A stretch of 64,000 nt of DNA from NCBI GenBank assembly GCA_900314525.1, contig OMVN01000001.1, positions 62,001 through 126,000 of the forward strand, given 5' to 3'. The translations under genes and the position numbers were made by a program. Of this stretch, positions 33,641-44,102 are shown one piece after another (positions within the stretch are counted from its first letter, which is position 1; each line of letters begins with the position of its first letter). Under the pieces are notes generated by a model. It had not been told where the DNA came from, ran no database searches, and saw nothing but the letters and a program-made list of their open reading frames with translations. Source of the DNA: an uncultured Eubacteriales bacterium (lineage in GTDB: Bacteria; Bacillota; Clostridia; Lachnospirales; Lachnospiraceae).

Positions 33641-34828
33641 TTATCTGTTCTTTTTAAGAAACCCTGGAATGTCAAGCTGTCCATATCCGCTATTTGATGA
33701 TGGAGCGCTTGTCTTATATGTACCTGTCTGTGTTGGTGCACTTGTGTGTGGCTTTGGTACATTAAACTGTGGCTTTGGAGTAATTGGTTTTACTGATGGT
33801 TTCTTAAAATCAAATGCAGGAGCTGCCTCTTTTTCTTCAACTACAGCTTTTTTCTTGAATGGTGTAGTTGTAGCAACTGACTCCTCAAGACCTGTTGCAA
33901 TAACAGTAATCTTGCATTCATCAGGATATGAATCATCATATCTTGCACCAAAGATAATCTCTGCTTCCTCACCTGTAAGATCCTGAACATAGCTTGCTGC
34001 CTCGTTAGCTTCTGCAAGACTGATGTCTCCAGAAATATTAATAATAACATGAGATGCTCCCTGAATAGTTGTCTCAAGAAGTGGAGATGTAACTGCAGTC
34101 TGAACTGCCTCATTAGCCTTATCATCACCTGTTGCAACACCAATACCGATATGTGCAACACCCTTGTCCTTCATGACTGTCTGAACATCAGCAAAATCAA
34201 GGTTAATAAGTGCTGGTACATTGATAAGATCTGTGATACCCTGTACTGCCTGCTGTAATACTTCATCAGCTTTCTTAAGTGCCTCTGGCATTGTTGTTCT
34301 TCTATCTACTATCTCTAATAATTTATCATTTGGAATTACAATAAGTGTGTCAACGCTCTCTTTTAATTTCTCAATACCACCAATGGCATTGTTCATTCTA
34401 GCTCTTGCCTCGAATCTGAAAGGTTTTGTAACAACACCAACTGTAAGGATACCCTGTTCTTTGGCTGCCTTTGCAACTACAGGTGCTGCACCTGTACCTG
34501 TTCCACCGCCCATTCCACAAGTAACAAATACCATATCTGCTCCTGTAATAGCCTGTGTTATCTCTTCAATACTCTCTTCTGCTGCCTTTTCTCCCACTTC
34601 TGGAACAGCTCCGCATCCAAGACCTTTTGTAACCTTTTCACCGATCTGAAGTGCTGTTGGTGCCTTACAGAGCTTAAGTGCCTGCTTATCTGTATTTATT
34701 CCTATAAATTCAACACCACTAATATTCTCATCTATCATTCTGTTAACGGCATTATTTCCAGCTCCACCTACTCCTACTACTATAATTTTAGCTGCTGCTT
34801 CTGCCTCATTTGTTTTAATTTCTAACAA
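33641..34828 (-). CDS. ftsZ: Cell division protein FtsZ
   Basis: FtsZ is the tubulin-like GTPase that forms the division ring. The 395-residue protein has the [13 protein letters not shown] start, the [11 protein letters not shown] tubulin signature, the NLDFADV T7-loop segment, a variable Pro/Thr/Lys-rich linker (about 325-380) and the C-terminal peptide [11 protein letters not shown] that binds FtsA/SepF. The start codon is TTG, set by GGAGG 8 nt upstream. It is the last gene of the division cluster. Confidence 0.98.
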   Translation of the reverse strand: MLEIKTNEAEAAAKIIVVGVGGAGNNAVNRMIDENISGVEFIGINTDKQALKLCKAPTALQIGEKVTKGLGCGAVPEVGEKAAEESIEEITQAITGADMVFVTCGMGGGTGTGAAPVVAKAAKEQGILTVGVVTKPFRFEARARMNNAIGGIEKLKESVDTLIVIPNDKLLEIVDRRTTMPEALKKADEVLQQAVQGITDLINVPALINLDFADVQTVMKDKGVAHIGIGVATGDDKANEAVQTAVTSPLLETTIQGASHVIINISGDISLAEANEAASYVQDLTGEEAEIIFGARYDDSYPDECKITVIATGLEESVATTTPFKKKAVVEEKEAAPAFDFKKPSVKPITPKPQFNVPKPHTSAPTQTGTYKTSAPSSNSGYGQLDIPGFLKKNR

Positions 34829-34929
34829 GGGTTCTTCCTCCTTTTATTTATATATACTATTTATTAATATCTTTGAGTATAAAAGCTCCTGACCATAGTC
34901 ATAAGCATCCATTAAAAACATCTTATTAT

Positions 34930-34958
34930 ATAATATATTCATTTATCAAAATAATCAA
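34930..34958 (-). promoter_or_regulatory. Candidate ftsZ promoter
   Basis: TTGATT (34953-34958), 17 bp, TATTAT (34930-34935) on the minus strand in the 153-bp gap between ftsQ and ftsZ. It would let ftsZ be expressed above the rest of the cluster. The surrounding sequence is very AT-rich, so chance matches are likely. Confidence 0.4.
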
Positions 34959-34981
34959 TAACAAATTTAATTTTTTTTTCA

Positions 34982-35698
34982 TTATTGTGAGACCTTAAAA
35001 TCATATCCTGAATTTGATTTATTATACTCACGTAAATCAAGGGTTCCCTTAAGTCCCTCAAGGCCTGGCATAATGTCTCGGAGTGTTCTTATTTTGTCAC
35101 TCATGTCCTTGTCATTCCCAACAAGTACTTCTACATTGTTTTTATATAATTTTACTTCCTTTTCTTTCGATAGATACATCTTTTCTACTGTAATATCGTA
35201 TTTCTGAAGAGACTGTGTCACATCAAGAATAAGATTAAACATATCATCATCTTCAATTGGAAGTTTTTCATTTAAAACTATTTTATCAAACGTAAGGCCA
35301 GTAACAAGAGGAACCGAATCAAGTTCCTTAGGAGAACTCTCAACTATCGTTCCATCCTTGTCAAAATACATATTGCTTCCCATGTATTTTACATAACCTG
35401 TTATTTTCTTCTCATATACAGTTATTTTTACTTTATTAAATGATTTTACTTTCACTTCATATTTATCTATAAATGGTATTTTTTTACTTTTGCCAAATTT
35501 AGTTTTGATAAATAATACATATGGATTCTTGTCCCATCTTGAAGTAAAAACATACTTCATTAATTCTTCTTTTGTGTACTTTGTATTACCCTCAATTTCG
35601 ATGTCACCACTGTCAATTTTTTGAAGCATTAAAATTGCTGTCAGAACTAAAAGTACAGCAACCAGCACAAGCACTATTTTCTTTTTATGTAATTGCAT
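34982..35698 (-). CDS. ftsQ: Cell division protein FtsQ/DivIB
   Basis: This bitopic divisome protein links FtsL/FtsB-type proteins to septal wall synthesis. The 238-residue sequence has a short basic cytoplasmic start, one membrane helix (about 9-25), a POTRA domain opening DIEIEGNTKYTKEELMKYVF, and a beta domain with the YVKYMGSNMYFDKDGTIVE segment. It is placed between ftsW and ftsZ, where murG and often murB are found in relatives. Confidence 0.9.
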   Translation of the reverse strand: MQLHKKKIVLVLVAVLLVLTAILMLQKIDSGDIEIEGNTKYTKEELMKYVFTSRWDKNPYVLFIKTKFGKSKKIPFIDKYEVKVKSFNKVKITVYEKKITGYVKYMGSNMYFDKDGTIVESSPKELDSVPLVTGLTFDKIVLNEKLPIEDDDMFNLILDVTQSLQKYDITVEKMYLSKEKEVKLYKNNVEVLVGNDKDMSDKIRTLRDIMPGLEGLKGTLDLREYNKSNSGYDFKVSQ

Positions 35699-35720
35699 CA
35701 GACTATCCTTTCACTGTATG

Positions 35721-36884
35721 TTACTTTGTAACTCCTGTTCTCTTCGAAACCGAGAATACCAGTGCCATTTCCAACAGAAGACATAGTATTGAGGTTCCTC
35801 CATAACTCAAAAACGGAAGCGGAACACCTGTATTAGGCATTGTATTTGTAACAACGGCTATATTTATAATAGTCTGTATAGAAATATGTGCCATTACCCC
35901 AATTACAAGTAATGAACCAAATAAATCCGGGGCATTAACTGATACAACCCACAGTCTGTATATCATAAATACAAACATAAAAATTACTGCAATACCGCCG
36001 ATAATCCCCAACTCCTCACAGATTACCGTGAATATCATATCATTCTGTGCTTCAGGAACATATCCTAATTTCTGAACTCCTTTTCCAAGACCCTTTCCAA
36101 ACAATCCGCCAGAAGCCAGTGAATAAAGAGACTGAAGAACTTGATATCCACCATCCTCACCGTATTTTTTAGGGTTAAGCCATACTCTGACTCTCTTCAT
36201 TCTGTATGGCATTGCTAATATGGCTACTGCAACTAATCCCACTCCCATACCCAACAAGATTAAAAAGTATTTCATTTTTGGACATGTTATAAAAATCATT
36301 ACTGAACCGATGCCTGCAATAACTATAGCCGAGCTTAAATCACTGGTAAAAACTGCAATTACACCGGCAGGTAAAGCAACACATCCTAAAGCTTTTATAA
36401 ATGAAACCACATCTTTAATTTTACTGCCATATTTATTCAGATAGTAGGCCATAAATATTATCAGTCCCACCTTAACTATCTCACATACCTGAACTGACAT
36501 ACCAACACTAATCCATCTTTTTGCACCGTTTGCCTCAACACCTAGAGGAGTAAGTACAAGCATTGCAATGAACATAGAAATGAGATATATTCCGATTGCA
36601 AACAAGTTGAATTTTAATATCCTATAATTCACAAAATATACTATAATTCCCATTGCGACAAAACCCATAATAAGAGCCTTTATCTGCTGCATAAGATAAT
36701 ATTTAGGATCCCCATACTTCATCTGGCACTCGTATGCGCTTGCACTGTAGAGCACTACCAGACCAAAACATATGATAAATATCATCATAAATAACAGACT
36801 GTAATCGAAAAAAGATTTTTGTTTTTTATTTCTGACTGCCGAAGAATTAACCCTGCTACTTGTGACTATTCCTGTTCTGCTCAA
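35721..36884 (-). CDS. ftsW: SEDS-family septal peptidoglycan polymerase FtsW
   Basis: FtsW polymerises lipid II with a partner class B PBP at the septum. The 387-residue protein has about ten membrane helices, LYSASAYE after the first helix, the TSDLSSAIV segment, the PEAQNDMIFTVICEELG motif in the large outer loop and PFLSYGGTS near the end. Partner candidates are the two transpeptidases upstream. It lies 14 bp after murD. Confidence 0.94.
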   Translation of the reverse strand: MSRTGIVTSSRVNSSAVRNKKQKSFFDYSLLFMMIFIICFGLVVLYSASAYECQMKYGDPKYYLMQQIKALIMGFVAMGIIVYFVNYRILKFNLFAIGIYLISMFIAMLVLTPLGVEANGAKRWISVGMSVQVCEIVKVGLIIFMAYYLNKYGSKIKDVVSFIKALGCVALPAGVIAVFTSDLSSAIVIAGIGSVMIFITCPKMKYFLILLGMGVGLVAVAILAMPYRMKRVRVWLNPKKYGEDGGYQVLQSLYSLASGGLFGKGLGKGVQKLGYVPEAQNDMIFTVICEELGIIGGIAVIFMFVFMIYRLWVVSVNAPDLFGSLLVIGVMAHISIQTIINIAVVTNTMPNTGVPLPFLSYGGTSILCLLLEMALVFSVSKRTGVTK

Positions 36885-36898
36885 TCTTTTCCTCCATT

Positions 36899-38239
36899 CT
36901 AAAGGTTATTTACATACTCTTTAAATAATATTCCTCTTTCTTCATAGCTCTTAAACATATCCCAGCTGGCACATGCTGGTGATAACAATACAACATCCCC
37001 AGACTCAGTGAGATCTCTCGACATTTTTACTGCCTCCTCTAAATCAGCAGCAAATACATAATCTGTAAATCCATGTTTTTTAGCAGTCTCTGCAATCTTA
37101 TCCTTTGTCTTTCCAAGAAGTACAAGTTTCTTGATTTTTCCATTGAATGAATCAATCCACTCATCAAATTCTACACCCTTGTCATATCCGCCTGCAATAA
37201 GCACAGTAGGTTTTGACATAGCCTCTATAGCCTTAGTCGACGCATCAGTATTTGTTCCCTTGGAATCATTATAATAAATAACCCCGTCCTTTGTTGTTAC
37301 ATATTCGATTCTGTGCTCTACTGGCTTAAAATCTCTAATAGTATTCCTTATAATTTCTACTGGGACATTCATGCAGATTGCAATTGCAGCAGCTGCCATT
37401 ACATTTTCTACGTTATGAATTCCAACTAATTTCATTTCATCTGTCTTGCATATTCTAACTTCGTTTCCATCTTCACGATATACAATGCAGTCTCCATCAA
37501 GGCATACTCCATCTCTGAGTTCAGAATGACTGCTAAAGAAAATAACTTTATTATTTAATTTAAGAGCCTCTTTTCTTAATATCTCATCCTCATAATTAAG
37601 AACGCATGGCTCATTCTCATTCTGTCTCTTTGTAATGCTCATCTTCACATTTGTATAATTTTCCATTGTATAATGCCTGTTAAGATGATCAGGTGTAATA
37701 TTTAAAACTGCTGTAACTACAGGATGAAATTCATCAGTTGTCTCTAACTGGAAGCTGCTTATCTCTGCAACTGTCACTGTCTCATCCTTTGTATCAAGGG
37801 CAACACTGGTATATGGAATTCCAATATTTCCAACAACAAACACGCTCTCATAGTAATTCTTCATTATTTCACCTGTAAGTGCTGTTGTAGTAGTTTTACC
37901 ATTAGTTCCTGTTATTCCAATAACACGTCCTTTGGATAATCTGTACGCAAGTTCTACTTCACCCCAGATTGTTATCCCTGCATCTCTAACCTTATTAACA
38001 AAAGGTGCATCTATGGCAATTCCAGGACTAAGTATCATAATATCAAATTTATTTATATCGTCATCTTTTAGTTCTCCAAGGAGAATATCACATGGCTTAT
38101 CTAATTTTGCAATTACATCTTCTTTAATTAACTTATCATTTCCATCGTAAAGTGTTACATCTTCGTTCTTTTTAAGCAAAAGATTCGCAGCACCTATTCC
38201 ACTTTTTCCAGTTCCGGCTACTAAATATCTTTTTCCCAT
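36899..38239 (-). CDS. murD: UDP-N-acetylmuramoylalanine--D-glutamate ligase
   Basis: MurD adds D-Glu to UDP-MurNAc-L-Ala in the cytosol. The 446-residue protein has the N-terminal Rossmann YLVAGTGKSGIGAANLLL, the ATP loop GITGTNGKTTTTAL, the EISSFQLETTDEFHP segment and the C-terminal YNDSKGTNTDAS motif. The ATG at 38239 has AAAGGA upstream; the longer frame of 20 codons is rejected. In relatives it follows mraY, which is absent here. Confidence 0.96.
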   Translation of the reverse strand: MGKRYLVAGTGKSGIGAANLLLKKNEDVTLYDGNDKLIKEDVIAKLDKPCDILLGELKDDDINKFDIMILSPGIAIDAPFVNKVRDAGITIWGEVELAYRLSKGRVIGITGTNGKTTTTALTGEIMKNYYESVFVVGNIGIPYTSVALDTKDETVTVAEISSFQLETTDEFHPVVTAVLNITPDHLNRHYTMENYTNVKMSITKRQNENEPCVLNYEDEILRKEALKLNNKVIFFSSHSELRDGVCLDGDCIVYREDGNEVRICKTDEMKLVGIHNVENVMAAAAIAICMNVPVEIIRNTIRDFKPVEHRIEYVTTKDGVIYYNDSKGTNTDASTKAIEAMSKPTVLIAGGYDKGVEFDEWIDSFNGKIKKLVLLGKTKDKIAETAKKHGFTDYVFAADLEEAVKMSRDLTESGDVVLLSPACASWDMFKSYEERGILFKEYVNNL

Positions 38240-38311
38240 CTTGTCATTTCCTTTCGTTACACGATTTTTCTTCTTTATCACACTATAGTATAATATCAAT
38301 TACTGCAATAA

Positions 38312-40027
38312 TCAATCTTTTTTAATGTTTAAATAAGGAAGTATGTTTTTATATAAATCAGCAATTACTGGTGCTGCAATAGTTCCTCCATAATATACTC
38401 CCTGAGGTTCATCTATTATACACATTGCTATTATCTTTGGATCGTCTGCAGGTGCAAATCCAATAAAAGACCCTATATATTTTCCAGAATTTCTTGGCAG
38501 TTTTTCAGATGTTGCTGTCTTACCTCCAACTCTGTAACCCTCAACCTGGCCAAACTTTCCTCCTCCCTCAGATACAACCTTTTCAAGTATCATCTTCATT
38601 GTGTCACTGGTATCTCTGCTTATCACTCCACTAATAACAGGAAATTCAAATTTATTTGTCACATTTCCTTCCTCGTCCTTTGTGTATACTCCAAAATGTG
38701 GCGTAACTAAATTACCTCCATTAATTATGGCACAGGCTGCCCTTAGAAGTGCTAGCGGAGTAATCTGAAAAGACTGTCCAAATGACATTGTGGCCAGTTC
38801 AACTTCTCCTACATTTTCAATCTTGTGTATTATAGTTCCTGCTTCTCCTGGCAAATCAATTCCTGTTTTACCCATAAAGCCCAGTCTGTCCATATACTTA
38901 AACATATTCTCCACTCCAAGTCTCAGACCGACTTCTATAAATACAGGATTACAGGAATTCATAGTGGCTGTAACAAAATTTTCAAGGCCATGGCCTGTGG
39001 TCTTATGGCACTTAATTCTTCTGTCCTCAACAATCTTATACCCTTGGCAGTTGAAAGTAGAATTTGTATTTACAACTTTTTCCTCCAATGCAGCAGTGCC
39101 TGTTACCATCTTAAAAGTTGAACCTGGTTCATATGTGTCATTAATACAATTATTTCTCCACATTTTATTAAGCAGGTCCTGATATTCCTTACTGTTTTTG
39201 TCAATTCCACATTCATAATTCAAAGTAAATGGATCATTGAGATTAAATTCTGGTTCATTTACCATCGCATATATTTCACCATTTGTCGGATTCATAACAA
39301 TAATCGAAACATAATTAGCTTTCTTTTCAGCCAGAGCTTTTATTGCCGACTGTCTTGCATATTTCATAATATTAAGATCGAGGCTTGTCACAAGGTCATC
39401 TCCCCTTTTTCCTTCCTGTCTAAGTTCTGCCATGCCATCTATTTCTTTGCCAAAAGCATCTGTTACTGTATATATATTTCCTGATTTTCCCTCTAGATAT
39501 TTGTCATAGCTCACTTCAAGTCCTACGATTCCCTGATTATCTGCCCCTGTAAATCCTAGAATTTTTGACCCAAGTTCATTATATGGATAATTTCTTTTAT
39601 AATCTTCATCTACCTTCACTCCATCAAGATTATAATTTCTTATTTTGTCCCCTGTTTCTTTAGGAACATTTGATTTTATTTTTTCCCTTACACTTACCTT
39701 TTCAACTTTTTTTCTTATTTCGTCTTCATCCATTTGGAGTTCTTTGCTCAGTACTTTAATCACCTTGTTTTCATCGTTTAATTGACTGTGAATCACAGAA
39801 ATAGTACACACTGTCTTGTTTGAAGCAAGTACATTTCCATACCTATCTAATATTTCCCCTCTTTTTCCTTTTATCTGTCGCTCTCTCTCATGAAGATCTT
39901 TAATATCTTCCTCATAACTTTTAGAATCAGCAACCATTACATATAGGAGCCTTGCCGTAACAATAATTATCAGAAATAAAAATATAAAAAAATACAATAC
40001 CAAATGCTTTCTTTGTATGGAATTCAT
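38312..40027 (-). CDS. Class B penicillin-binding protein (FtsI/SpoVD-like) transpeptidase
   Basis: This 571-residue membrane-anchored D,D-transpeptidase has one N-terminal helix (about 8-28), a PBP dimerisation domain, and catalytic motifs STFK (Ser303 and Lys306), SCN (358-360) and KTAT (503-506). No PASTA domain follows, so it is shorter than Bacillus SpoVD. ATG 40027 has a GGGAAG site; a TTG four codons earlier is possible. It follows a second, longer PBP of the same class by 55 bp. Which of the two works in division and which in sporulation cannot be told from sequence. Confidence 0.9.
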   Translation of the reverse strand: MNSIQRKHLVLYFFIFLFLIIIVTARLLYVMVADSKSYEEDIKDLHERERQIKGKRGEILDRYGNVLASNKTVCTISVIHSQLNDENKVIKVLSKELQMDEDEIRKKVEKVSVREKIKSNVPKETGDKIRNYNLDGVKVDEDYKRNYPYNELGSKILGFTGADNQGIVGLEVSYDKYLEGKSGNIYTVTDAFGKEIDGMAELRQEGKRGDDLVTSLDLNIMKYARQSAIKALAEKKANYVSIIVMNPTNGEIYAMVNEPEFNLNDPFTLNYECGIDKNSKEYQDLLNKMWRNNCINDTYEPGSTFKMVTGTAALEEKVVNTNSTFNCQGYKIVEDRRIKCHKTTGHGLENFVTATMNSCNPVFIEVGLRLGVENMFKYMDRLGFMGKTGIDLPGEAGTIIHKIENVGEVELATMSFGQSFQITPLALLRAACAIINGGNLVTPHFGVYTKDEEGNVTNKFEFPVISGVISRDTSDTMKMILEKVVSEGGGKFGQVEGYRVGGKTATSEKLPRNSGKYIGSFIGFAPADDPKIIAMCIIDEPQGVYYGGTIAAPVIADLYKNILPYLNIKKD

Positions 40028-40081
40028 TAATCTTCCCAAATACTTGCTTATTGATATTGTATTTTATTAATTTATAAAATA

Positions 40082-42172
40082 TTACTGTTCTGATTTAGTT
40101 TCTGCTTCTTTAGTTTCTGTCTCTTTTTTTAATTTATCTGCATCACCACTGTCTATAGCGTTACCATCTGAATTGTAACACTCATCTTCGCTAGGTGAAT
40201 ATTCAATTGTTGTCTCCTGTTCTGCCTGAGGCTGGGCTGAAGCCTGTGTCTCGGCTGTAGCCTGTGTCTGTGTTTGTCCAGCAGCAGTATCTGACCCAGG
40301 AAGTCCTGTATCAGTAGCTGCATATATATTCATATATGGCAGAGCTTCTGACATTACTGCAGAGAAAAGTCTGCAGGCATATGATGAACTTGAGTTATCT
40401 GGAACATCTGGTTCATCTACGATTGCATAACATACAAGCTGAGGATTATCCATTGGCGCAAAGCCAAGAAATGAAAGAAGATAACTTCCGTCATTTTTAT
40501 CAAGATGCTGTGCTGTACCTGTTTTTCCTCCAACTTGATACCCTTCAACCTTAGCTGTCTTACCAGTTCCCTTTTCAACAGTATTTACAAGTGCCTGTTT
40601 CAAGAAATCTGATGTTTCCTTTGTTACAGTCTGTTTAACAACCTGCTTATCAAAGCTCTTAATAACTCCACCGCTTGAGTTTACAATCTGTTTTATCACA
40701 TGAGGCTTATAGTAATATCCTCCATTAATCAAAGAGGAAAATCCACTCATCATCTGCATTGCATTTACACTAAAGTTCTGTCCAAAGGAGTTACATGCAA
40801 GATCGATAAGTTTCATATTATCTTTGGTATATAGAAGTCCTTCACAACTTGCCTCACCTGGAAGATCTATTCCACTCTTCATTCCAAATCCAAAAATAGA
40901 CTGATACTTTGTAAATGTATCCACTCCCTCAAGTCTGGAAATCTGCATCAATGCATCGTTACATGAATTCATTATTGCCTGCTCTACTGTTTCAGTTCCA
41001 TGTCCTGATCTCTTATGACAGTGAATTGGTAACTTATCATACACCTCTCCTCCATCACAGAAGAATGTCATATTGCTTGTTATTTTGCCATCCTCAAGTG
41101 CACCTGCAATTGTAAACGGCTTAATAGTAGAACCTGCCTCATATCCATCACTTACAAGGAAATTTCTCCACATTTTATTCTGTGCATCACTTTTTTCCTC
41201 ATCAGTCATAGCATTCTGCTCATCCTCGGTATAATATCTGCTTATATCTTTTGGATTATTAGGATCAAAGATACTTTCAGAATCAACCATTGCCAGTATT
41301 TCTCCAGTATTTGGATTTGCTAAGGCGACTGCAACCCTTTTAGGATTATAGGATGCCTTCCACTGTTCCACATATTTTTCACAGATTTTTTGTAAATTAA
41401 CATCTATGGAAGAAACCAGATTATCTCCATTTGTTGCATTCTTCACAACAGCCTGCATGCTGTCGTCATCTTCGCTCATGTATCCATATTCTCTACCATC
41501 TGTTCCATTTAGATAATCATTGTAATATGATTCAATTCCCGTAACTCCAACATTACCTGCTGCCGAATATCCAAGTGTGGCACTTGCAAGAGTATTATTT
41601 GGATAGTTTCTCTTGTATTCTTCTTCAAACCAGATTCCTTTTACATATGGGTTGTCATCAACATCCGCCATAATATTTTGGAATTCCTTTATCTGATCAT
41701 ATGTAAGTCTTTTAAGTCTATCATCTGTTATATATCTAGATTCTGAATTAGAATCTATAATATTTCTTAATTCTGTTTCTGGAATCTCATCAAAACATTT
41801 ACAGAATGCTTTAATTGTCGGCTCATAGTACTTTTTCTTATGGTTTATTTCAGAATTGATTACTTTTGCATCAAAAACAACATTATATACTTTTATACTA
41901 GTTGCAAGAAGATTTCCATTTCTGTCAGTAATATCTCCTCGCTTAAAGGGAATTGCCCTTGATGTATAATTTTGCTGTTCTAGTACTATCGCTTCATACT
42001 CCTGCCCCTTAACTTTGTGCAGAAATATTAATCTTCCTATAAGAACTATACAACAAAATAAAACAGCACCAAGAATTATTTCAAGCCTTAAATTCATTTT
42101 TCCTGTGAGTCTCTTCCTCTTAGGCTTTTTTGCCATCCTGCTGCTATTTCTGTTTGGTCTTTTATTGCTCAT
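40082..42172 (-). CDS. Class B penicillin-binding protein with low-complexity C-terminal tail
   Basis: The 696-residue protein has a basic cytoplasmic start (KRPNRNSSRMAKKPKRKR), one membrane helix (about 28-50), a dimerisation domain and transpeptidase motifs STIK (Ser348, Lys351), SCN (403-405) and KTGT (550-553). After the catalytic domain comes an outward-facing tail of about 75 residues rich in Gln, Ala, Thr and Glu without PASTA repeats. It directly follows ftsL, the usual place of the divisional PBP2b/FtsI. The pair of adjacent class B enzymes suggests a division/sporulation split. Confidence 0.9.
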   Translation of the reverse strand: MSNKRPNRNSSRMAKKPKRKRLTGKMNLRLEIILGAVLFCCIVLIGRLIFLHKVKGQEYEAIVLEQQNYTSRAIPFKRGDITDRNGNLLATSIKVYNVVFDAKVINSEINHKKKYYEPTIKAFCKCFDEIPETELRNIIDSNSESRYITDDRLKRLTYDQIKEFQNIMADVDDNPYVKGIWFEEEYKRNYPNNTLASATLGYSAAGNVGVTGIESYYNDYLNGTDGREYGYMSEDDDSMQAVVKNATNGDNLVSSIDVNLQKICEKYVEQWKASYNPKRVAVALANPNTGEILAMVDSESIFDPNNPKDISRYYTEDEQNAMTDEEKSDAQNKMWRNFLVSDGYEAGSTIKPFTIAGALEDGKITSNMTFFCDGGEVYDKLPIHCHKRSGHGTETVEQAIMNSCNDALMQISRLEGVDTFTKYQSIFGFGMKSGIDLPGEASCEGLLYTKDNMKLIDLACNSFGQNFSVNAMQMMSGFSSLINGGYYYKPHVIKQIVNSSGGVIKSFDKQVVKQTVTKETSDFLKQALVNTVEKGTGKTAKVEGYQVGGKTGTAQHLDKNDGSYLLSFLGFAPMDNPQLVCYAIVDEPDVPDNSSSSYACRLFSAVMSEALPYMNIYAATDTGLPGSDTAAGQTQTQATAETQASAQPQAEQETTIEYSPSEDECYNSDGNAIDSGDADKLKKETETKEAETKSEQ

Positions 42173-42183
42173 ATTTCATCCTT

Positions 42184-42657
42184 CTATTCTTCTGGAATGT
42201 TTTTATACTGTTTCATATACTGGCTTTCAGAACTTTCATATAATCTTATCTGATTTTTATTAGCCTGAACCATTCCAAGCTCATTTGTAGCTACCTGTAT
42301 AATATAATTAGTATCTTTTCCACTGTTAATGCTATAGTCAACAGCATCATTCTGTGCTTTAAGGGCTTCTGTCTGCACTTTTACTTCTGCAATTTCATTT
42401 GTCTTATTTGTAATCTGATCTCTGAGAGAAAGGTATTTTATTGCAAATACACCCATGGCCGCACAACATACTCCTAAAACAATAACAGCACCAAGATTCA
42501 TCCTTGTTGCTTTTTCTCTATTTCTTAGTGTTTTTCTTGATGTTACAATTTTCCTGTCTATTCTTTCCTGTCTCTTTGTAACCTCAGCATGTTTTCTTAC
42601 TGTATTACCATCTATGTAATTGTCATATCCCTTCAGTATATGTCTTCTCTCGGTCAT
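42184..42657 (-). CDS. ftsL: FtsL-like septum protein
   Basis: This 157-residue bitopic protein has a basic cytoplasmic region (about 1-55), one membrane helix (about 56-74) and an outer coiled coil (about 75-110: LSLRDQITNKTNEIAEVKV), followed by a short extracellular end. Sequence is poorly conserved in this family; the call rests on size, topology, coiled coil and position between rsmH and a class B PBP. A septum-formation-initiator (DivIC) name would be equally acceptable. Confidence 0.82.
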   Translation of the reverse strand: MTERRHILKGYDNYIDGNTVRKHAEVTKRQERIDRKIVTSRKTLRNREKATRMNLGAVIVLGVCCAAMGVFAIKYLSLRDQITNKTNEIAEVKVQTEALKAQNDAVDYSINSGKDTNYIIQVATNELGMVQANKNQIRLYESSESQYMKQYKNIPEE

Positions 42658-42695
42658 TTTAGTCTCCTTCTTATTATCAGTTATCTATCATTTTC

Positions 42696-43643
42696 TCATA
42701 TCTTTTCAAATATTCTTAATTTCGCACTTTTAGATCTGCTATTATTCTCAATCTCTTCATCTGATGGAAGAATTGGTTTTCTGCTAATCACTTTTCCCTT
42801 AGATTTCTTTCCACATATACATACTGGAAAATCAGGTGGGCACGTACACGGATTCTCGTTTCTCTTAAATCCTGTCTTAACTATTCTGTCCTCTAATGAA
42901 TGAAAAGTGATAATACAAAGCCTGCCGCCATCATTAAGCAAATCTATCATCGTATCAATTGATTCATTCAGTACATCAAGTTCTTTATTTAGTTCAATTC
43001 TTATTGCCTGAAATGTCCTTTTCGCAGGATGTCCCTTTGCCATTCTGAACTTTGCAGGTATTGATTCTTTAATAATCTCACAAAGTTCAAAGGTTGTCTC
43101 AATAGGTTTATTCTGTCTTGCAATCACAATGTGCTTAGCTATATTCTTTGCGAACTTGTCCTCTCCGTAATCTCTTATTACTCTGTACAGATCCATCTCA
43201 TCATAATTATTTACAATATCCCTTGCTGTCATATCATTTCTGTTGTCCATCCTCATATCAAGAGGTGCATCATACTTATAACTGAATCCCCTCTCTGGAG
43301 TATCAAGCTGACGGGAGGAAACTCCTAAATCAAGCATAATTCCGTCTACCTTTTCAATTCCGAGATTACTAAGAACTTCTTTTATATTTACATAATTGTT
43401 TCTTACAACGGTTACTATATCACCGTACTTATTTAGTTTGTCTGTGGCTGCTATGATTGCTTCCTCATCCTGGTCAATGCCGATGAATCTTCCGCTACCT
43501 GCAAGTCTTTCACATACTAATGATGCATGTCCTGCCCCGCCAAGTGTTCCATCAACATATACACCACCGGGTTTTACGTTCAGACCATCAACAGTCTCAT
43601 TTAATAATACCGATTTGTGTACAAATTCCAAAATATCCTCCAT
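42696..43643 (-). CDS. rsmH: 16S rRNA (cytosine(1402)-N4)-methyltransferase
   Basis: RsmH methylates C1402 in the ribosomal P site. The 315-residue protein has the [15 protein letters not shown] start, SAM-binding [34 protein letters not shown], and the C-terminal [12 protein letters not shown] motif with a Cys-rich [18 protein letters not shown] segment typical of Firmicutes. Second gene of the mraZ operon, 19 bp after mraZ. Confidence 0.97.
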   Translation of the reverse strand: MEDILEFVHKSVLLNETVDGLNVKPGGVYVDGTLGGAGHASLVCERLAGSGRFIGIDQDEEAIIAATDKLNKYGDIVTVVRNNYVNIKEVLSNLGIEKVDGIMLDLGVSSRQLDTPERGFSYKYDAPLDMRMDNRNDMTARDIVNNYDEMDLYRVIRDYGEDKFAKNIAKHIVIARQNKPIETTFELCEIIKESIPAKFRMAKGHPAKRTFQAIRIELNKELDVLNESIDTMIDLLNDGGRLCIITFHSLEDRIVKTGFKRNENPCTCPPDFPVCICGKKSKGKVISRKPILPSDEEIENNSRSKSAKLRIFEKI

Positions 43644-43662
43644 TTCTTAAGGAAGCATCTTC

Positions 43663-44094
43663 CTAAAACTCAATATCGAAGTCATCCATATCTTGTCCAA
43701 CTTCATCGTTATCTCCGTAGAGTGCACTTTCTTCCCATTTTTCTTTGCTCCAAATTTCAATCTTTGAACCAACACCAGCTAAAACTACATCCCCCGCAAT
43801 ATCAGCAAATCCTCTATGGTCCTGCTGAAGAAGAACTCTTCCCTGCTTGTCTAATTCTGCTTCATATGCAGATGATAAGAAAAATCTCACAAGCTTACGG
43901 GTTTCTTTCTTGGATACTGGTAATTTTGAAAGCTTCTCTTCAAATTTCAGCCATTCATCAGTTGGAAAGATATACAGACAGTGGTCAAAACCTTTAGTTA
44001 TAAAAAACTTATATCCTAACTGTTCTCTATACTTCGCAGGTACAATAATTCGACCTTTCTGGTCGACAGAATGAAAATAAACGCCTCTAAACAT
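43663..44094 (-). CDS. mraZ: Transcriptional regulator MraZ
   Basis: MraZ is the AbrB-like ring-shaped DNA-binding protein that regulates its own dcw operon. The 143-residue protein carries the repeated MraZ domain with DQKGRIIVPAKYRE near the start and DKQGRVLL near residue 80, the two copies of the D-x-x-GR motif. It opens the division cluster. Its promoter and candidate binding repeats are visible upstream. Confidence 0.97.
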   Translation of the reverse strand: MFRGVYFHSVDQKGRIIVPAKYREQLGYKFFITKGFDHCLYIFPTDEWLKFEEKLSKLPVSKKETRKLVRFFLSSAYEAELDKQGRVLLQQDHRGFADIAGDVVLAGVGSKIEIWSKEKWEESALYGDNDEVGQDMDDFDIEF

Positions 44095-44102
44095 TCTTTA
44101 TT

